64,000 nt of DNA from positions 42,947,937-43,011,936 of the forward strand of contig OY744533.1 in the NCBI GenBank assembly GCA_963556195.1, in the 5' to 3' direction. Positions 1 through 13,309 of the stretch are shown piece by piece (within the stretch, counting starts at the first letter, position 1; every line of letters begins with the position of its first letter). The position numbers and the translations under genes were made by a program. The DNA is from Sepiola atlantica (lineage: Eukaryota > Mollusca > Cephalopoda > Sepiida > Sepiolidae). The notes beneath the pieces are model-generated. The model did not search any database, was not told where the DNA came from, and saw nothing but the letters and a program-made list of their open reading frames with translations.

Positions 1-3000
1 ATATTTAGTATGGAAAAATATTAAACTTACAGAAAGAACGTGTATCAGTAAAATTCCACTTTAAGCCCAACGCGTCGGAAGATATACACAAAAAAGCAAA
101 AAAGCAAAGAATTATTTTAGACCGTATTTTATGAGTATTATTATTGTTAAATTATACCCCACTCTCTCAAATATTTGAAGAAGAAAACAAACGGGTTGTA
201 TAATTAGTAAAGAAGTCGTTTTATATTTGTTAACTGAAAACAACAAATCGAAATCTCTGTATTCAAAATGGCGGCGGTGAATCCTCATTCATGAAGCAAT
301 CGCAAATCCCCTTGTATTCCTTAAAAATGTATCATTCAAAATAATTTACTCCTTGTAGCATCTAGTAAAAATAACGATGTAAGAGGAAATTAGAAGAGAA
401 AATATGTTACATACCATTACGGTGAAAAAGGAATGGTTTAAAGTTTATTTTAGACACACGTAAAATTAGTTATCAGATAACCGAGGTATGAAAGGAAATG
501 ACGAAAATTAACTTTTATGAAGCGCGTATACGTATGCTTCTGTTTAGGTCAGTAAGAACAAATGTATCCACTTTAACATTATTCCAATACGGCCAAAGTA
601 TTGTCAGAAAAATAACACGGTAGAAGAAAAAAATACAAAATAGTCTAGTCCGAATCAAATATCGTAGGTACGTGCAAAATCAACGGCCGATTCCCAAAAT
701 GTAAAAAGAAATTGACCCTTCCTTCACTTCAAAATTTAGGAAATCAACCAATTTTAATTAGATTACTAGTATTTATTAATTAACGTTCACGAAATATAAT
801 GAAACCATTATTTTTCTTAAAATTTTAGTGAAAATGTATTATTTGTTGAAAACAAAATACAGCTTTACTAAAGTTATATTTTAAAGTATTAATAAAAACA
901 ATGCATGATTTTTTTAATGAAAATAAAGCAATTTAAATGTGAACAATTAAAAAAATAATAATATTATATTATGTTACGAAAAAGGACCCTAAATTCTGTG
1001 TTAATAAAATCACTATATCTCGAAGGAAAATTAATTTCCTGAATTAGCAAGGTTATCATTGAATAAAACATTGTTTAATCTATATTTTCATTAAATAAAT
1101 CATAATTGCAAAAAGTATTTTATGTGATTTTAATGATTAGAGTTTCTGGGAAAAATAAAAATGCGATATAATTATATTCTCCTTTCACACATGAACGTGT
1201 CATATTCAGCGTAATTTTTTTTTTAATCTTGAAAATAAACAAAAGAATGGAAACAATGAGGATCAGGATCATTAAAAAAAAATAATTTAAAAAATTGGAT
1301 AATTTCTACTAACGATTGACTTGGATAGGTATGGTGGCACTGTTCTGTAATAAACAGTTGGGATTTGTCCTCTAACCACCACTAACTCCCACACCGCCCT
1401 CAAAATTTTATTTTTAGAGATTCAACAATTTTGTTAATTTCACAATTCATCGTCAATTATTTGGAAAGATAAAAACGTAAGTTTGTATTTGTTTGTCATT
1501 TTTTTTTCATTAATAAATATTTAAAAAAATTAAAAACAATTATTTATTAATAAATATATAGAATTCAAATATGACATTTTCTTTGAAAATTGAATTCTAT
1601 TTATTTATTAATAAATAATTGTTTAAACTTTTTTCAATTAATAAATTATCAGTGTAGTCATTGCCTTTACTTTTTCATACTTGAAATAAAAAATACACTT
1701 TTAGCTTTATTTTTAAGAATTATTAATGCAATTTATCGTTAAGGCACGTTAAGAATAAATCGAGTAACTAAAGTTTTTAGTCATCACGTAAAAAATTGAT
1801 AAAATTGACGAAATTCGTAACGTAAAAATAATTTTCAACAACAGTTTTTAAAAGTTTTATTTAAAATTCTAAGGAAAAACATGAGTAAACAGATGTCATC
1901 AATAATTTCAGAGTATTACTGAATTAAAAATAAATACCAAGTTAAATATGAATCTTTTTAGATAAAATAAATAAAATCTTAATTGCGTACACTCACAAAT
2001 ATTTTAATTAAATAAGCATTTTCTTTTTTATTACAACAAAATAAGGGGACTTAAATTGATTAAATGTCTTTATAACCTTAAAAAGAATAAAGAAATGAAT
2101 GGATAATATTTTTTAAATTTCTATATATAAAGTTAAAAATTAAAAATTATTATTACATTTTTGTCTTCCATATATTGTGCATTGCGATAGTCAATCGGTA
2201 AACAAAGTCGTTTACCGATAAATGCCGGATTTTACTAAACTATGACTTTTGGGGGGATAATTTTGCTAATTTTTAGTAAAACGTAGGAATGTTTTGTTTT
2301 AATTCAGTATCTTATGACTTTAATTTAATAATTATCTTTGAAATAGTTCCAGAATACTTATATTTCTCTTTCAATGGATTGTTACAAGTAATGTTTTCAA
2401 AGTTCAAAATTAACTGAAAACTAATTTAAAAAATTAATGATAACCGCTTTATAATAATACAAGACACAGTAATTTTTGCATGCACCTAAAATACCGATAT
2501 GTTAGACGGATTGCTATTTGGGTCGGATATTGAAAATCCGATATGATAACTTTATATGTTAGATAAGGCATATCAATTCTATAGAGATGAATTAATAATA
2601 CCTTAATACCGATTAATTATATCTGCTAAATTGAACACAACTCAATATTTTAGTTTATAAAGAACCACATTAGATCCGATGGGATTTGAACAAGAACGAT
2701 TTAGAGCATGCATGAACAACCCAAGTCCCGCCGGCTAAATCTAGCTTGTGAAAGTTTTTTCCTGTGGCTCGTAGAGACATTTGATGAAGATGGTCTTTTA
2801 GGAAAGTTTATTTTTAAAAATCGCTAATATACAACGAGAACTGTAAGTCTGGCCTCGGACTAAAATAGAACTGCTGAAAATCAGGGCAAAATGTATTTAT
2901 AGAAATCTTTTTGGGTGTTTCATTGCCTTTTTTTAATAACTTTGTTTTGATTCTTAAGATTGTTTCTTGAATACCTTTTTTGTATACAGAATTTTATATT

Positions 3001-3035
3001 AAAAAATCTTGATTCATAAATAAAAATTAATATTT
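1..3035. other. AT-rich non-coding flank
   Basis: I see no coding region here. The sequence is AT-rich with many short A and T runs and no long open frame on either strand. The only clear structure is the inverted repeat listed separately at 1523-1634. It could be intergenic or intronic. Confidence 0.6.
1523..1634. repeat. Inverted repeat, MITE-like
   Basis: Two arms of about 45 bp (1523-1567 and 1590-1634) are near-perfect reverse complements. Both carry GAATTC next to an ATTAATAAAT motif. The spacer is about 22 bp. The size and AT content suit a small foldback or MITE relic, but I see no target-site duplication that proves it. Confidence 0.55.
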
Positions 3036-6000
3036 GCATGTGTAAGTACATATATCTATAGCATATATGAATGTGTAAGTACATATATCTATAGTATATA
3101 GGAATGTGTAAGTACATATATCTATAGCAAATATGAATGTGTAAGTACATATATCTATAGCATATATGAATGTGTAAGTACATATATCTATAGCATATAT
3201 GAATGTGTAAGTACATATATCTATAGCATATATGAATGTGTAAGTACATATATCTATAGCAAATATGAATGTGTAAGAACATATATCTATAGCAAATATG
3301 AATGTGTAAGTACATATATCTATAGCAAATATGAATGTGTAAGTACATATATCTATAGCAAACATGAATGTGTAAGTATATATATCTATAGATATATGAA
3401 TGTGTAAGTACATATATCTATTACATATATCAATGTGTAAGTACATATATCTATAGCATATATAAATGTGTAAGTACATATATCTATAGATATATGAATG
3501 TGTAAATACATATATCTATAGCATATATCAATGTGTAAGTACATATATCTATAGCATATATGAATATGTAAGTACATATATCTATAGCATATATGAATGC
3601 GTAAGTACATATATCTATAGCATATATGAATGTGTAAGTACATATATATATAGCATATATCAATGTGTAAGTATATATATCTATAGCAAATATGAATGTG
3701 TAAGTACATATATCTATAGATATATGAATGTGTAAGTACATATATCTATAGCATATATGAATGTGTAAGTATATATATCTATAGCATATATGAATGCGTA
3801 AGTACATATATCTATAGCATATATGAATGTGTAAGTATATATATCTATAGCATATATCAATGTGTAAGTATATATATCTATAGCAAATATGAATGTGTAA
3901 GTACATATATCTATAGATATATGAATGTGTAAGTACATATATCTATAGCATATATCAATGTGTAAGTATATATATCTATAGCAAATATGAATGTGTAAGT
4001 ACATATATCTATAGATATATGAATGTGTAAGTACATATATCTATAGCATATATCAATGTGTAAGTACATATATCTATAGCATATAGGAATGTGTAAGTAC
4101 ATATATCTATAGCAAATATGAATGTGTAAGTACATATATCTATAGCATATATGAATGTGTAAGTACATATATCTATAGCATATATGAATGTGTAAGTACA
4201 TATATCTATAGCAAATATGAATGTGTAAGAACATATATCTATAGCATACATGAATGTGTAAGTATATATATCTATAGATATATGAATGTGTAAGTACATA
4301 TATCTATTACATATATCAATGTGTAAGTACATATATCTATAGCATATATAAATGTGTAAGTACATATATCTATAGATATATGAATGTGTAAATACATATA
4401 TCTATAGCATATATCAATGTGTAAGTACATATATCAATAGCATATATGAATGTGTAAGTACATATATCTATAGCATACATGAATGTGTAAGTATATATAT
4501 CTATAGCATATATGAATGTGTAAGTACATATATCTATAGCATATATGAATGTGTAAGTACATATATCTATAGCATATATAAATGTGTAAGTACATATATC
4601 TATAGATATATGAATGTGTAAATACATATATCTATAGCATATATCAATGTGTAAGTACGTATATCTATAGCATATATGAATGTGTAAGTACATATATCTA
4701 TAGCATACATGAATGTGTAAGTATATATATCTATAGCATATATGAATGCGTAAGTACATATATCTATAGCATATATGAATGCGTAAGTACATATATCTAT
4801 AGCATACATGAATGTGTAAGTACATATATCTATAGCATACATGAATGTGTAAGTACATATATCTATAGCATATATGAATGTGTAAGTACATATATCTATA
4901 GCATACATGAATGTGTAAGTACATATATCTATAGCATACATGAATGTGTAAGTACATATATCTATAGCATACATGAATGTGTAAGTACATATATCTATAG
5001 CATACATGAATGTGTAAGTACATATATCTATAGCAAATATGAATGTGTAAGTACATATATCTATAGATATATGAATGTATAAGTACATATATCTATAGCA
5101 TATATCAATGTGTAAGTATATATATCTATAGCAAATATGAATGTGTAAGTACATATATCTATAGCATATATGAATGTGTAAGTACATATATCTATAGCAT
5201 ATATGAATGTGTAAGTACATATATCTGTAGCATATATGAATGTGTAAGTACGTATATCTATAGCATATATGAATGTGTAAGTACATATATCTATAGCATA
5301 CATGAATGTGTAAGGGCATATATCTATAGCATATATGAATGTGTAAGTACATATATCTATAGCATACATGAATGTGTAAGTATATATATCTATAGCATAT
5401 ATGAATGCGTAAGTACATATATCTATAGCATATATGAATGCGTAAGTACATATATCTATAGCATACATGAATGTGTAAGTACATATATCTATAGCATACA
5501 TGAATGTGTAAGTACATATATCTATAGCATATATGAATGTGTAAGTACATATATCTATAGCATACATGAATGTGTAAGTACATATATCTATAGCATACAT
5601 GAATGTGTAAGTACATATATCTATAGCATACATGAATGTGTAAGTACATATATCTATAGCATACATGAATGTGTAAGTACATATATCTATAGCATACATG
5701 AATGTGTAAGTACATATATCTATAGCATACATGAATGTGTAAGTACATATATCTATAGCATACATGAATGTGTAAGTACATATATCTATAGCATACATGA
5801 ATGTGTAAGTACATATATCTATAGCATATATGAATGTGTAAGTACATATATCTATAGCATACATGAATGTGTAAGTACATATATCTATAGCATACATGAA
5901 TGTGTAAGTACATATATCTATAGCATATATGAATGTGTAAGTACATATATCTATAGCATATATGAATGTGTAAGTATATATATCTATAGCATATATGAAT

Positions 6001-8607
6001 GCGTAAGTACATATATCTATAGCATATATGAATGTGTAAGTACATATATCTATAGCATATATGAATGTGTAAGTACATGAATGTGTAAGTACATATATCT
6101 ATAGCATACATGAATGTGTAAGTACATATATCTATAGCATACATGAATGTGTAAGTACATATATCTATAGCATATAGGAATGTGTAAGTACATATATCTA
6201 TAGCATACATGAATGTGTAAGTATATATATCTATAGCATATATGAATGCGTAAGTACATATATCTATAGCATATATGAATGCGTAAGTACATATATCTAT
6301 AGCATATATGAATGTGTAAGTACATATATCTATAGCATACATGAATGTGTAAGTACATATATCTATAGCATATATGAATGTGTAAGTACATATATCTATA
6401 GCATACATGAATGTGTAAGTACATATATCTATAGCATACATGAATGTGTAAGTACATATATCTATAGCATACATGAATGTGTAAGTATATATATCTATAG
6501 ATATATGAATGTGTAAGTACATATATCTATTACATATATCAATGTGTAAGTACATATATCTATAGCATATATAAATGTGTAAGTACATATATCTATAGAT
6601 ATATGAATGTGTAAATACATATATCTATAGCATATATCAATGTGTAAGTACATATATCAATAGCATACATGAATGTGTAAGTATATATATCTATAGCATA
6701 CATGAATGTGTAAGTACATATATCTATAGCATACATGAATGTGTAAGTACATATATCTATAGCATACATGAATGTGTAAGTACATATATCTATAGCATAC
6801 ATGAATGTGTAAGTACATATATCTATAGCATACATGAATGTGTAAGTACATATATCTATAGCATACATGAATGTGTAAGTACATATATCTATAGCATACA
6901 TGAATGTGTAAGTACATATATCTATAGCATACATGAATGTGTAAGTACATATATCTATAGCATACATGAATGTGTAAGTACATATATCTATAGCATACAT
7001 GAATGTGTAAGTACATATATCTATAGCATACATGAATGTGTAAGTACATATATCTATAGCATATATGAATGTGTAAGTACATATATCTATAGCATACATG
7101 AATGTGTAAGTACATATATCTATAGCATACATGAATGTGTAAGTACATATATCTATAGCATATATGAATGTGTAAGTACATATATCTATAGCATACATGA
7201 ATGTGTAAGTATATATATCTATAGCATATATGAATGCGTAAGTACATATATCTATAGCATATATGAATGCGTAAGTACATATATCTATAGCATATATGAA
7301 TGTGTAAGTACATATATCTATAGCATACATGAATGTGTAAGTACATATATCTATAGCATATATGAATGTGTAAGTACATATATCTATAGCATACATGAAT
7401 GTGTAAGTACATATATCTATAGCATACATGAATGTGTAAGTACATATATCTATAGCATACATGAATGTGTAAGTACATATATCTATAGCATACATGAATG
7501 TGTAAGTACATATATCTATAGCATACATGAATGTGTAAGTACATATATCTATAGCATACATGAATGTGTAAGTACATATATCTATAGCATACATGAATGT
7601 GTAAGTACATATATCTATAGCATATATGAATGTGTAAGTACATATATCTATAGCATACATGAATGTGTAAGTACATATATCTATAGCATACATGAATGTG
7701 TAAGTACATATATCTATAGCATACATGAATGTGTAAGTACATATATCTATAGCATACATGAATGTGTAAGTACATATATCTATAGCATACATGAATGTGT
7801 AAGTACATATATCTATAGCATACATGAATGTGTAAGTACATATATCTATAGCATACATGAATGTGTAAGTACATATATCTATAGCATACATGAATGTGTA
7901 AGTACATATATCTATAGCATATATGAATGTGTAAGTACATATATCTATAGCATACATGAATGTGTAAGTACATATATCTATAGCATACATGAATGTGTAA
8001 GTACATATATCTATAGCATACATGAATGTGTAAGTACATATATCTATAGCATACATGAATGTGTAAGTACATATATCTATAGCATACATGAATGTGTAAG
8101 TACATATATCTATAGCATACATGAATGTGTAAGTACATATATCTATAGCATATATGAATGTGTAAGTACATATATCTATAGCATACATGAATGTGTAAGT
8201 ACATATATCTATAGCATACATGAATGTGTAAGTACATATATCTATAGCATATATGAATGTGTAAGTACATATATCTATAGCATACATGAATGTGTAAGTA
8301 TATATATCTATAGCATATATGAATGCGTAAGTACATATATCTATAGCATATATGAATGCGTAAGTACATATATCTATAGCATATATGAATGTGTAAGTAC
8401 ATATATCTATAGCATACATGAATGTGTAAGTACATATATCTATAGCATATATGAATGTGTAAGTACATATATCTATAGCATATATGAATGTGTAAGTACA
8501 TATATCTATAGCATATATCAATGTGTAAGTACATATATCTATAGCATATATGAATGTGTAAGTACATATATCTATAGCATATATGAATGTGTAAGTACGT
8601 ATACGTA
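3036..8607. repeat. 33-bp satellite array, ~169 units
   Basis: This is a head-to-tail tandem array. The unit begins GAATGTGTAAGTAC, continues through an ATATAT stretch and ends CTATAGCATACAT or CTATAGCATATAT. From the first unit start (3036) to the last (8585) is 5549 bp. That equals 169 x 33 minus 11 (eleven 32-bp units with GATATAT for GCATATAT) minus 17 (one 16-bp unit at 6063). The unit is 11 codons long and lacks stops in several minus-strand frames, so it gives artefactual repeat-protein frames of up to about 660 residues. These are not genes. The left part (3036-5100) is the most diverged and holds nine of the eleven 32-bp units. The right part is more uniform. Confidence 0.97.
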
Positions 8608-9674
8608 GTCTTTAATTAGGGCTCTAGTCTGTGTCCAGGCTAAGAAAACTTAATCTTGCTCATACATGAACAAAGGTTGGCCACGTATAAATAAGAGTAG
8701 CCAAAAGCAACGAACATAAAAGTTTGCAAAAAAAGATGGAGAGAGAGAGAAAAAAAGGAATGGTATTAAGAAGAGAAAAGAAAGAAAGAAAAAAAAGAAG
8801 CAACGATCGTGAAAGAGAAAGTTAAGGAATTAAAAGGTGGACAATTTTTTTGTATTTCATTTTAATATAAATTCGTGGAATTCTTTTACAAACCGGCTTT
8901 CCTCCGCACGGAACTTGTACTTTTATTCTCAGTTTAATTTTTCAAGCCGAGAAAGAAAAAAAGAACAAAACAGATCGTGTGATATTTCGGTATGTCTTCA
9001 TGGGATTTTTAAAAAATCGGAATGAATCATGATTTTTATTTATTTTGTCGTCTTTCGTCATTCCGGCTGTAAAAATGGCTTCTGCAATGCGAGACATTGA
9101 TGACGCCAAAAACAAATGGGACTCGAATGGCGTAATTATATTCGAAGATTAGAACAAGACAAAGATAGGCGAACCTCACCTTTAACGGAAAGGATTACAA
9201 ATCTCAAGATGGAGAACATAAGCTAGTGAACGCACCAGCCAGCAAGCGAGCGAGCGAGCGAGCGAGCGAGCGCACACGCAGAAACAATGCTTTTACCTTG
9301 ATTTTCGGACTATTAACTTCATAAAATCTTTTGAATTTTATGCTTTAAACATTTTACAGTGATTTAAATATATTTTTTTCTTTTAACTGTTTGTTTTTTG
9401 CTGGACGTTTTCCCTATGTTTGACTCTTTCTGTCTGACGATTTGAAATCTCTGATTGTCCATGTGCCATTTTTTTTGTCATAATCTCCGAATTGCCTCCA
9501 GATGTTTGTTTGTTGTTTTGCTTTCTGATAAATGGTGATTGTTTGGAGTAAACAGACTGCATTACCTGTTTTTACCTTTGACTCTCCTAGAAACATGTGT
9601 AATTTTTTTTGTTCCGAAATTGTTATTGAATAATACAACGGTATAATTTTGAATGTAATCCTTGATTTATTTCT
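8608..9674. other. Non-coding, purine-rich patch
   Basis: No gene is recognised. 8735-8830 is A/G-rich. A 62-codon open frame at 8837-9025 has no recognisable motif. A (GCGA)n run lies at about 9245-9272. Confidence 0.5.
9245..9272. repeat. (GCGA)n microsatellite
   Basis: About seven tandem copies of a GCGA tetranucleotide, a GC-rich island in AT-rich sequence. Confidence 0.9.
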
Positions 9675-9679
9675 TATAT

Positions 9680-9748
<69 letters not shown>
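9675..9748. repeat. (TA)n microsatellite
   Basis: An almost pure TA dinucleotide run with one phase break near 9690. Confidence 0.95.
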
Positions 9749-9750
<2 letters not shown>

Positions 9751-9984
9751 TAGCACACTTGTGGCCCGTTGTGTAAGTATTTGTTATATAGTGTTAAATA
9801 TTATTTCTTAGTAATAATCATTCGTTTCTTAGCCATTCTTCCTCTCTATCTTCTCACTCTCTCTCTCTCTCTCTCTTTCCCCCTCCCCCTTCTTCCCTGT
9901 TCTCTATTTCGGTATTTATTCCCGTCCCTTTCCCAAGGTTTCCTTTCTTTTTCTCGCTCTTTTAATTATTTACACTAGCAAATA

Positions 9985-10712
9985 TATGCTCCCTCCGGTC
10001 GCATATTTTTGCTCGTTGGAAGGAGAACAGATACTACGCTACCTTTACACCTCTAAAAAAGAGGAGGTAATGCCTAGGAGGTTGGTATAATGATAACAGA
10101 ACGGATATTACACTACCTCCACACCTCTCAAAAAAAGGAAGAGGTAATGCCTGGGATGGTAGTATCATGGCAACAGAACAGATACTACACTACTTCCACA
10201 CCTCTCAAAAAAGGAGGTAATGCCTGGGAGGATAGTATCATGGAAGCAGAACAGATACTAGACCACCATCACACGTCCCTAAAAAGGAGGAGGTCATGCA
10301 TGAGAAGATAGTATCATAGAAGCAGAAAAGATACTACACTACCCCCACCTCTCAAAAAGGAGTTAATGCCTGGGATAGGGTATCATGACAACAGAACCGA
10401 TACTACACTACCTCCACACCTCTCAAAAAAGGAGGAGGTAATGCCTGGAAAGATGGTATCATGACAATAGAACAGATACTACACTACCTCCACACCTCTC
10501 AAAAAAGGAGGAGGTAATGCCTGGAAAGATGGTATCATGACAATAGAACAGATACTACACTACCTCCACACATCTAAAAAAAAAGAGGAGGTAATGCCTG
10601 GGAAGATGTTATCATGACAATAGAACAGATACTACACTACCTCCACACATCTGAAAAAAGAAGAAGGTAATGTCTGGGATGGTGGTATCATAGCAACAGA
10701 GCCGATACTACA
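9985..10712 (-). repeat. ~74-bp minisatellite in LINE 3' tail
   Basis: About ten diverged units with a period of 73-76 bp. Each carries GATACTACACTACCTCC, a CTCAAAAAAGGAGG segment, GGTAATGCCTGG and GGTATCATG. ACCTCC and GGAGGT within a unit could form a hairpin. On the minus strand the array starts right after the stop codon of a LINE reverse-transcriptase fragment (10713-10880). It ends at 9985-10010 with a sequence whose complement reads ATATGCGACCGGAGGG. The same end recurs in opposite orientation at 12382-12397, so the array is best read as the element's 3' untranslated tail. Confidence 0.75.
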
Positions 10713-10880
10713 CTACCTCCACACCCTCAACAAGAATTTGTACACGTTGGACTTAAAAACGACCATGTTGTAGCCAGTGGGGAAGTAGCCTCGTGATATT
10801 GTGTTCCACAGATTGCAAGTTCTTCGAAAGAAAGATTGTTCATAGAAGTTCCGTTTAGTTTTAGATACACAAAGGAAGAA
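10713..10880 (-). pseudogene. LINE reverse transcriptase C-terminal fragment
   Basis: This is the last ~55 codons of an APE-type non-LTR retrotransposon ORF2, ending in TAG at 10713-10715. The minus-strand frame reads KTKRNFYEQSFFRRTCNLWN and then FPTGYNMVVFKSNV. It matches the arrangement in the other LINE pieces of this window (RRAFYSNSFF, GLWNSLP, FP, KFKTNI near 21680-21820), which is the C-terminal tail after the polymerase domain. The element is 5'-truncated. A close relative lies at 19822-19953. The clade (CR1, L2 or Jockey group) cannot be fixed from this piece. Confidence 0.75.
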
Positions 10881-11510
10881 GGAAAATTTATTTACAGTGG
10901 TGGTAGGTAGACAAGTTTTTGCTGCGATTTTTTTATATGGGGTGGACTCAGAGATTGGAGCTCAGTCGAGCACCTACTATGAAACGTGATCTAACACTTA
11001 GAATCTGCAAACAGTCACTCATTTAAGAACTGACGTTTGGTGATCCGACCGGCGTGAATGTATATTTTAACGTCATAGCTAACGTTAGTAATATGCAACG
11101 TCTACAAAAGCTCTATGTAGCAACGCTATTTTCTTAGCTGGGTCTGTGTATGTGCATGCGTGAGTATGTCAGTGTGTATTCCATTGCATGTAATCGTTTG
11201 TGTGATTGTGTGATTGTCTGTGTGTGTGCGTGTTTATGCATGCGCAATAATATGAAGCGAGAAAAAAAACTGCAGCTAAAAAAACGCACGTGGTAAAAAG
11301 GAAAATGAAAGTGGAAATGTCAATATCAATTTCTGCCGGTTGACTGGCTAAGGAATTCCGCTCGTCTCGGCGATGGCATGAAGGAAGCAAGCGTGCCCCT
11401 GAATAATGTGCCGGAACATTTTAGGAATCTAAAATTATTTTACTATTTAGAAAAAAAAGTGCAGTTTTCACCATTGTTAGAACACGTAAGCACATTTTTA
11501 TCACCTTTTC
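10881..11510. other. Non-coding with GT-rich patch
   Basis: No gene is recognised. 11145-11235 is rich in TGTG and TGCATG. The minus-strand 73-codon open frame across it has no known motif. Confidence 0.45.
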
Positions 11511-11990
11511 TATGATTTATTTAAATCAGACATTTATAGTTACAGTGGCTCAGACTATTCTATAAGTGTTCCCCATTTCTCCTAAACACTATACCAGTTT
11601 ATTAATACCCCTAAAAGTATTTTTAACCAGACGTTTATATTTACGGATAGCCAATAAGCTTTGTCATCTTTTGTAGTTACGGGTCCAAAATAATTTAAAA
11701 GTTGTCTTCATCTCCCCTAAATGTATGTGTTTTTTTTAATCAATGCTTTCAGTGATTATTATAAGACTGGATGAGTATTCAGTCTAATAATAATCACTGA
11801 AAGTATTGATTTATAAAAAATTTAAAAGACATACATTTATAGTTACGGATGACCACAATAACCTAAATTGTTTCCATGGCTCAGTCTAATAATATCTCTA
11901 GAAACATTTATTTATAAAAATCACACTTTAATGTTTACGGATGGATCAAATAACTTACAATGTTTACCTCACTCTTCTAAACACTCTTCT
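11510..11990. repeat. Decayed ~100-bp tandem repeat with inverted repeat
   Basis: Related segments start near 11528, 11630, 11831 and 11930, with an outlier near 12490. They share a TTTATAGTTACGGAT-like start, then CAATAAC or similar, CTCAGTCTAATAATA and CTCCTAAACACT. Inside lies an inverted repeat with arms 11738-11769 and 11780-11811 (two mismatches, 10-bp loop), extending outward through ATGTATG and CATACAT. Confidence 0.55.
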
Positions 11991-11998
11991 AAACACTC

Positions 11999-12090
11999 TT
12001 CTTCTTCTTCTTCTTCTTCTTCTTCTTCTTCTTCCAACAACAGTAACAACAACAACAACAATAATAATAATAATAATAATAATAATAATT
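11999..12090. repeat. Compound (CTT)n(AAC)n(AAT)n microsatellite
   Basis: About twelve CTT triplets, a short CAA/AAC stretch, then about ten AAT triplets. It gives spurious poly-Ser, poly-Leu and poly-Asn frames. Confidence 0.95.
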
Positions 12091-12164
12091 AATAATAATG
12101 GAAATTTAGTATATGACTGTCTGAAGGCCAAACTGTACTATTCAATTCAGGCAGGGGTTAATAC

Positions 12165-12397
12165 CCCATCTGTTCTGTTGTCATGATTATATCCTTTCAG
12201 ATATTACTTTCTTTGTGTGGTGGTAGTGTAATATCTGTCATGTTGTCATGAGACTATACCAGGCATTACCTACACCTTTTAGGGGCCAGTGCGATATGTT
12301 CGGTGGTCGTCATTATACAATCCTCCGAGGCATCACTGCCAGTGTAGTATATGTTCATTCGTCATATATACTAGAAACAATATGCGACCGGAGGGAG
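12165..12397 (+). mobile_element. Second LINE 3' tail, opposite orientation
   Basis: About three diverged units of the 10-kb minisatellite appear here as reverse complements: CTGTTGTCATGA, CAGGCATTACCT and GTAGTGTAATATCTG recur in order. The segment ends ATATGCGACCGGAGGG, the complement of the end at 9985-10010. It is therefore a plus-strand 3' tail of the same LINE family, head-to-head with the minus-strand copy. No coding part is preserved. Confidence 0.6.
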
Positions 12398-12410
12398 AAT
12401 ATTATTGCAT

Positions 12411-12460
12411 CTACTACTACTACTACTACTACTACTACTAAAACAACAGCAACAGCAACC
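12411..12460. repeat. (CTA)n(AAC/AGC)n microsatellite
   Basis: About ten CTA triplets, then AACAGC repeats, directly after the LINE 3' end. This could be an expanded 3'-terminal repeat of the LINE. Confidence 0.85.
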
Positions 12461-12741
12461 ACTACACGAATTTATTCAAGAAAATAAGAGTGTACTCGGA
12501 TGGATTCAATAACCTATACGTTTTTCCCATATTTGCTGAACATTAGCCTACCCAATCTTATAATTCAAAACCTGCTGTGACTATAATATAATATATAGAT
12601 TTAAATAAGTGACACTAAGAAATGTATCCGTTATTGTGTTAGATAGAAACCCAGAAAGAAAAAACATAAAATAATGAATGTCTAGTGAAAAAGACTAGGT
12701 ATCACATTGTTAGTGTACGCATATGTGTATACGGTAAGAAG

Positions 12742-13150
12742 AGGGTGGAAGCCTTTCGTAAAAATTCAGATACCTCCGTTGCTTCATGAAATTTTAACAA
12801 TAGGTATTCGACACCAATTAATAAATATTCCCCTAATCAGTTGCTTTTGAGTATTCTAAAGGGTGTTTAAGGGGCATAATATAGGTAAACGTTTAAGAAA
12901 TGTTTCAGATTTGCATTAAATTTGATCCATCGTCATTAGAAACCAATTAAGCAAGGTTTTTTGAATTCCAATTTTTGTCCTAAAACCATTTAAGCATAAG
13001 ACTTACATTTTAGACATTTTCTAGAATCAAAATCATGTAATTAATTTTGACCAAAAGTAAACACTGGATTCTAGACATCAGGTGTTGGGTTAGTATATCT
13101 TAATTCTAATCTTCGGAAAGGGACATAAAATTAGTGCAAAACTGTTTGAG
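12742..13150 (+). repeat. Dispersed repeat family C, copy 1
   Basis: A ~410-bp sequence with recognisable copies at 41745-42130 (minus) and 53600-54272 (plus). Shared landmarks in order are AAAATTCAGATAC, CAATAGGTAT, ACATTTTCTAGAATCAAA, GGATTCT and GACATAAAA followed by GTGCAAAA. No coding capacity is visible. It is probably a non-autonomous transposon of unknown type. Confidence 0.65.
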
Positions 13151-13214
13151 GAATTTTACTTTTGTTCTCGGTTTTTATTCTTTTACACACATACATATAT
13201 ATAAATATATATGA

Positions 13215-13216
<2 letters not shown>

Positions 13217-13284
<68 letters not shown>

Positions 13285-13303
13285 GTGTGTGTGTGTGTGT
13301 GTG
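13217..13303. repeat. (TA)n then (GT)n microsatellite
   Basis: About 32 TA units followed by ten GT units, abutting the hairpin at 13310. Confidence 0.95.
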
Positions 13304-13309
13304 TTACTA

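Noticed and set aside
4600..8567. Several long minus-strand open frames of Tyr/His/Ile/Cys repeats
   Set aside because: They arise from a stop-free 33-bp satellite unit. The same DNA is open in overlapping frames and shows no start context or non-repeat domain.
3036..8607. CRISPR-like array
   Set aside because: Units are contiguous with no unique spacers, and the context is eukaryotic. This is a satellite.
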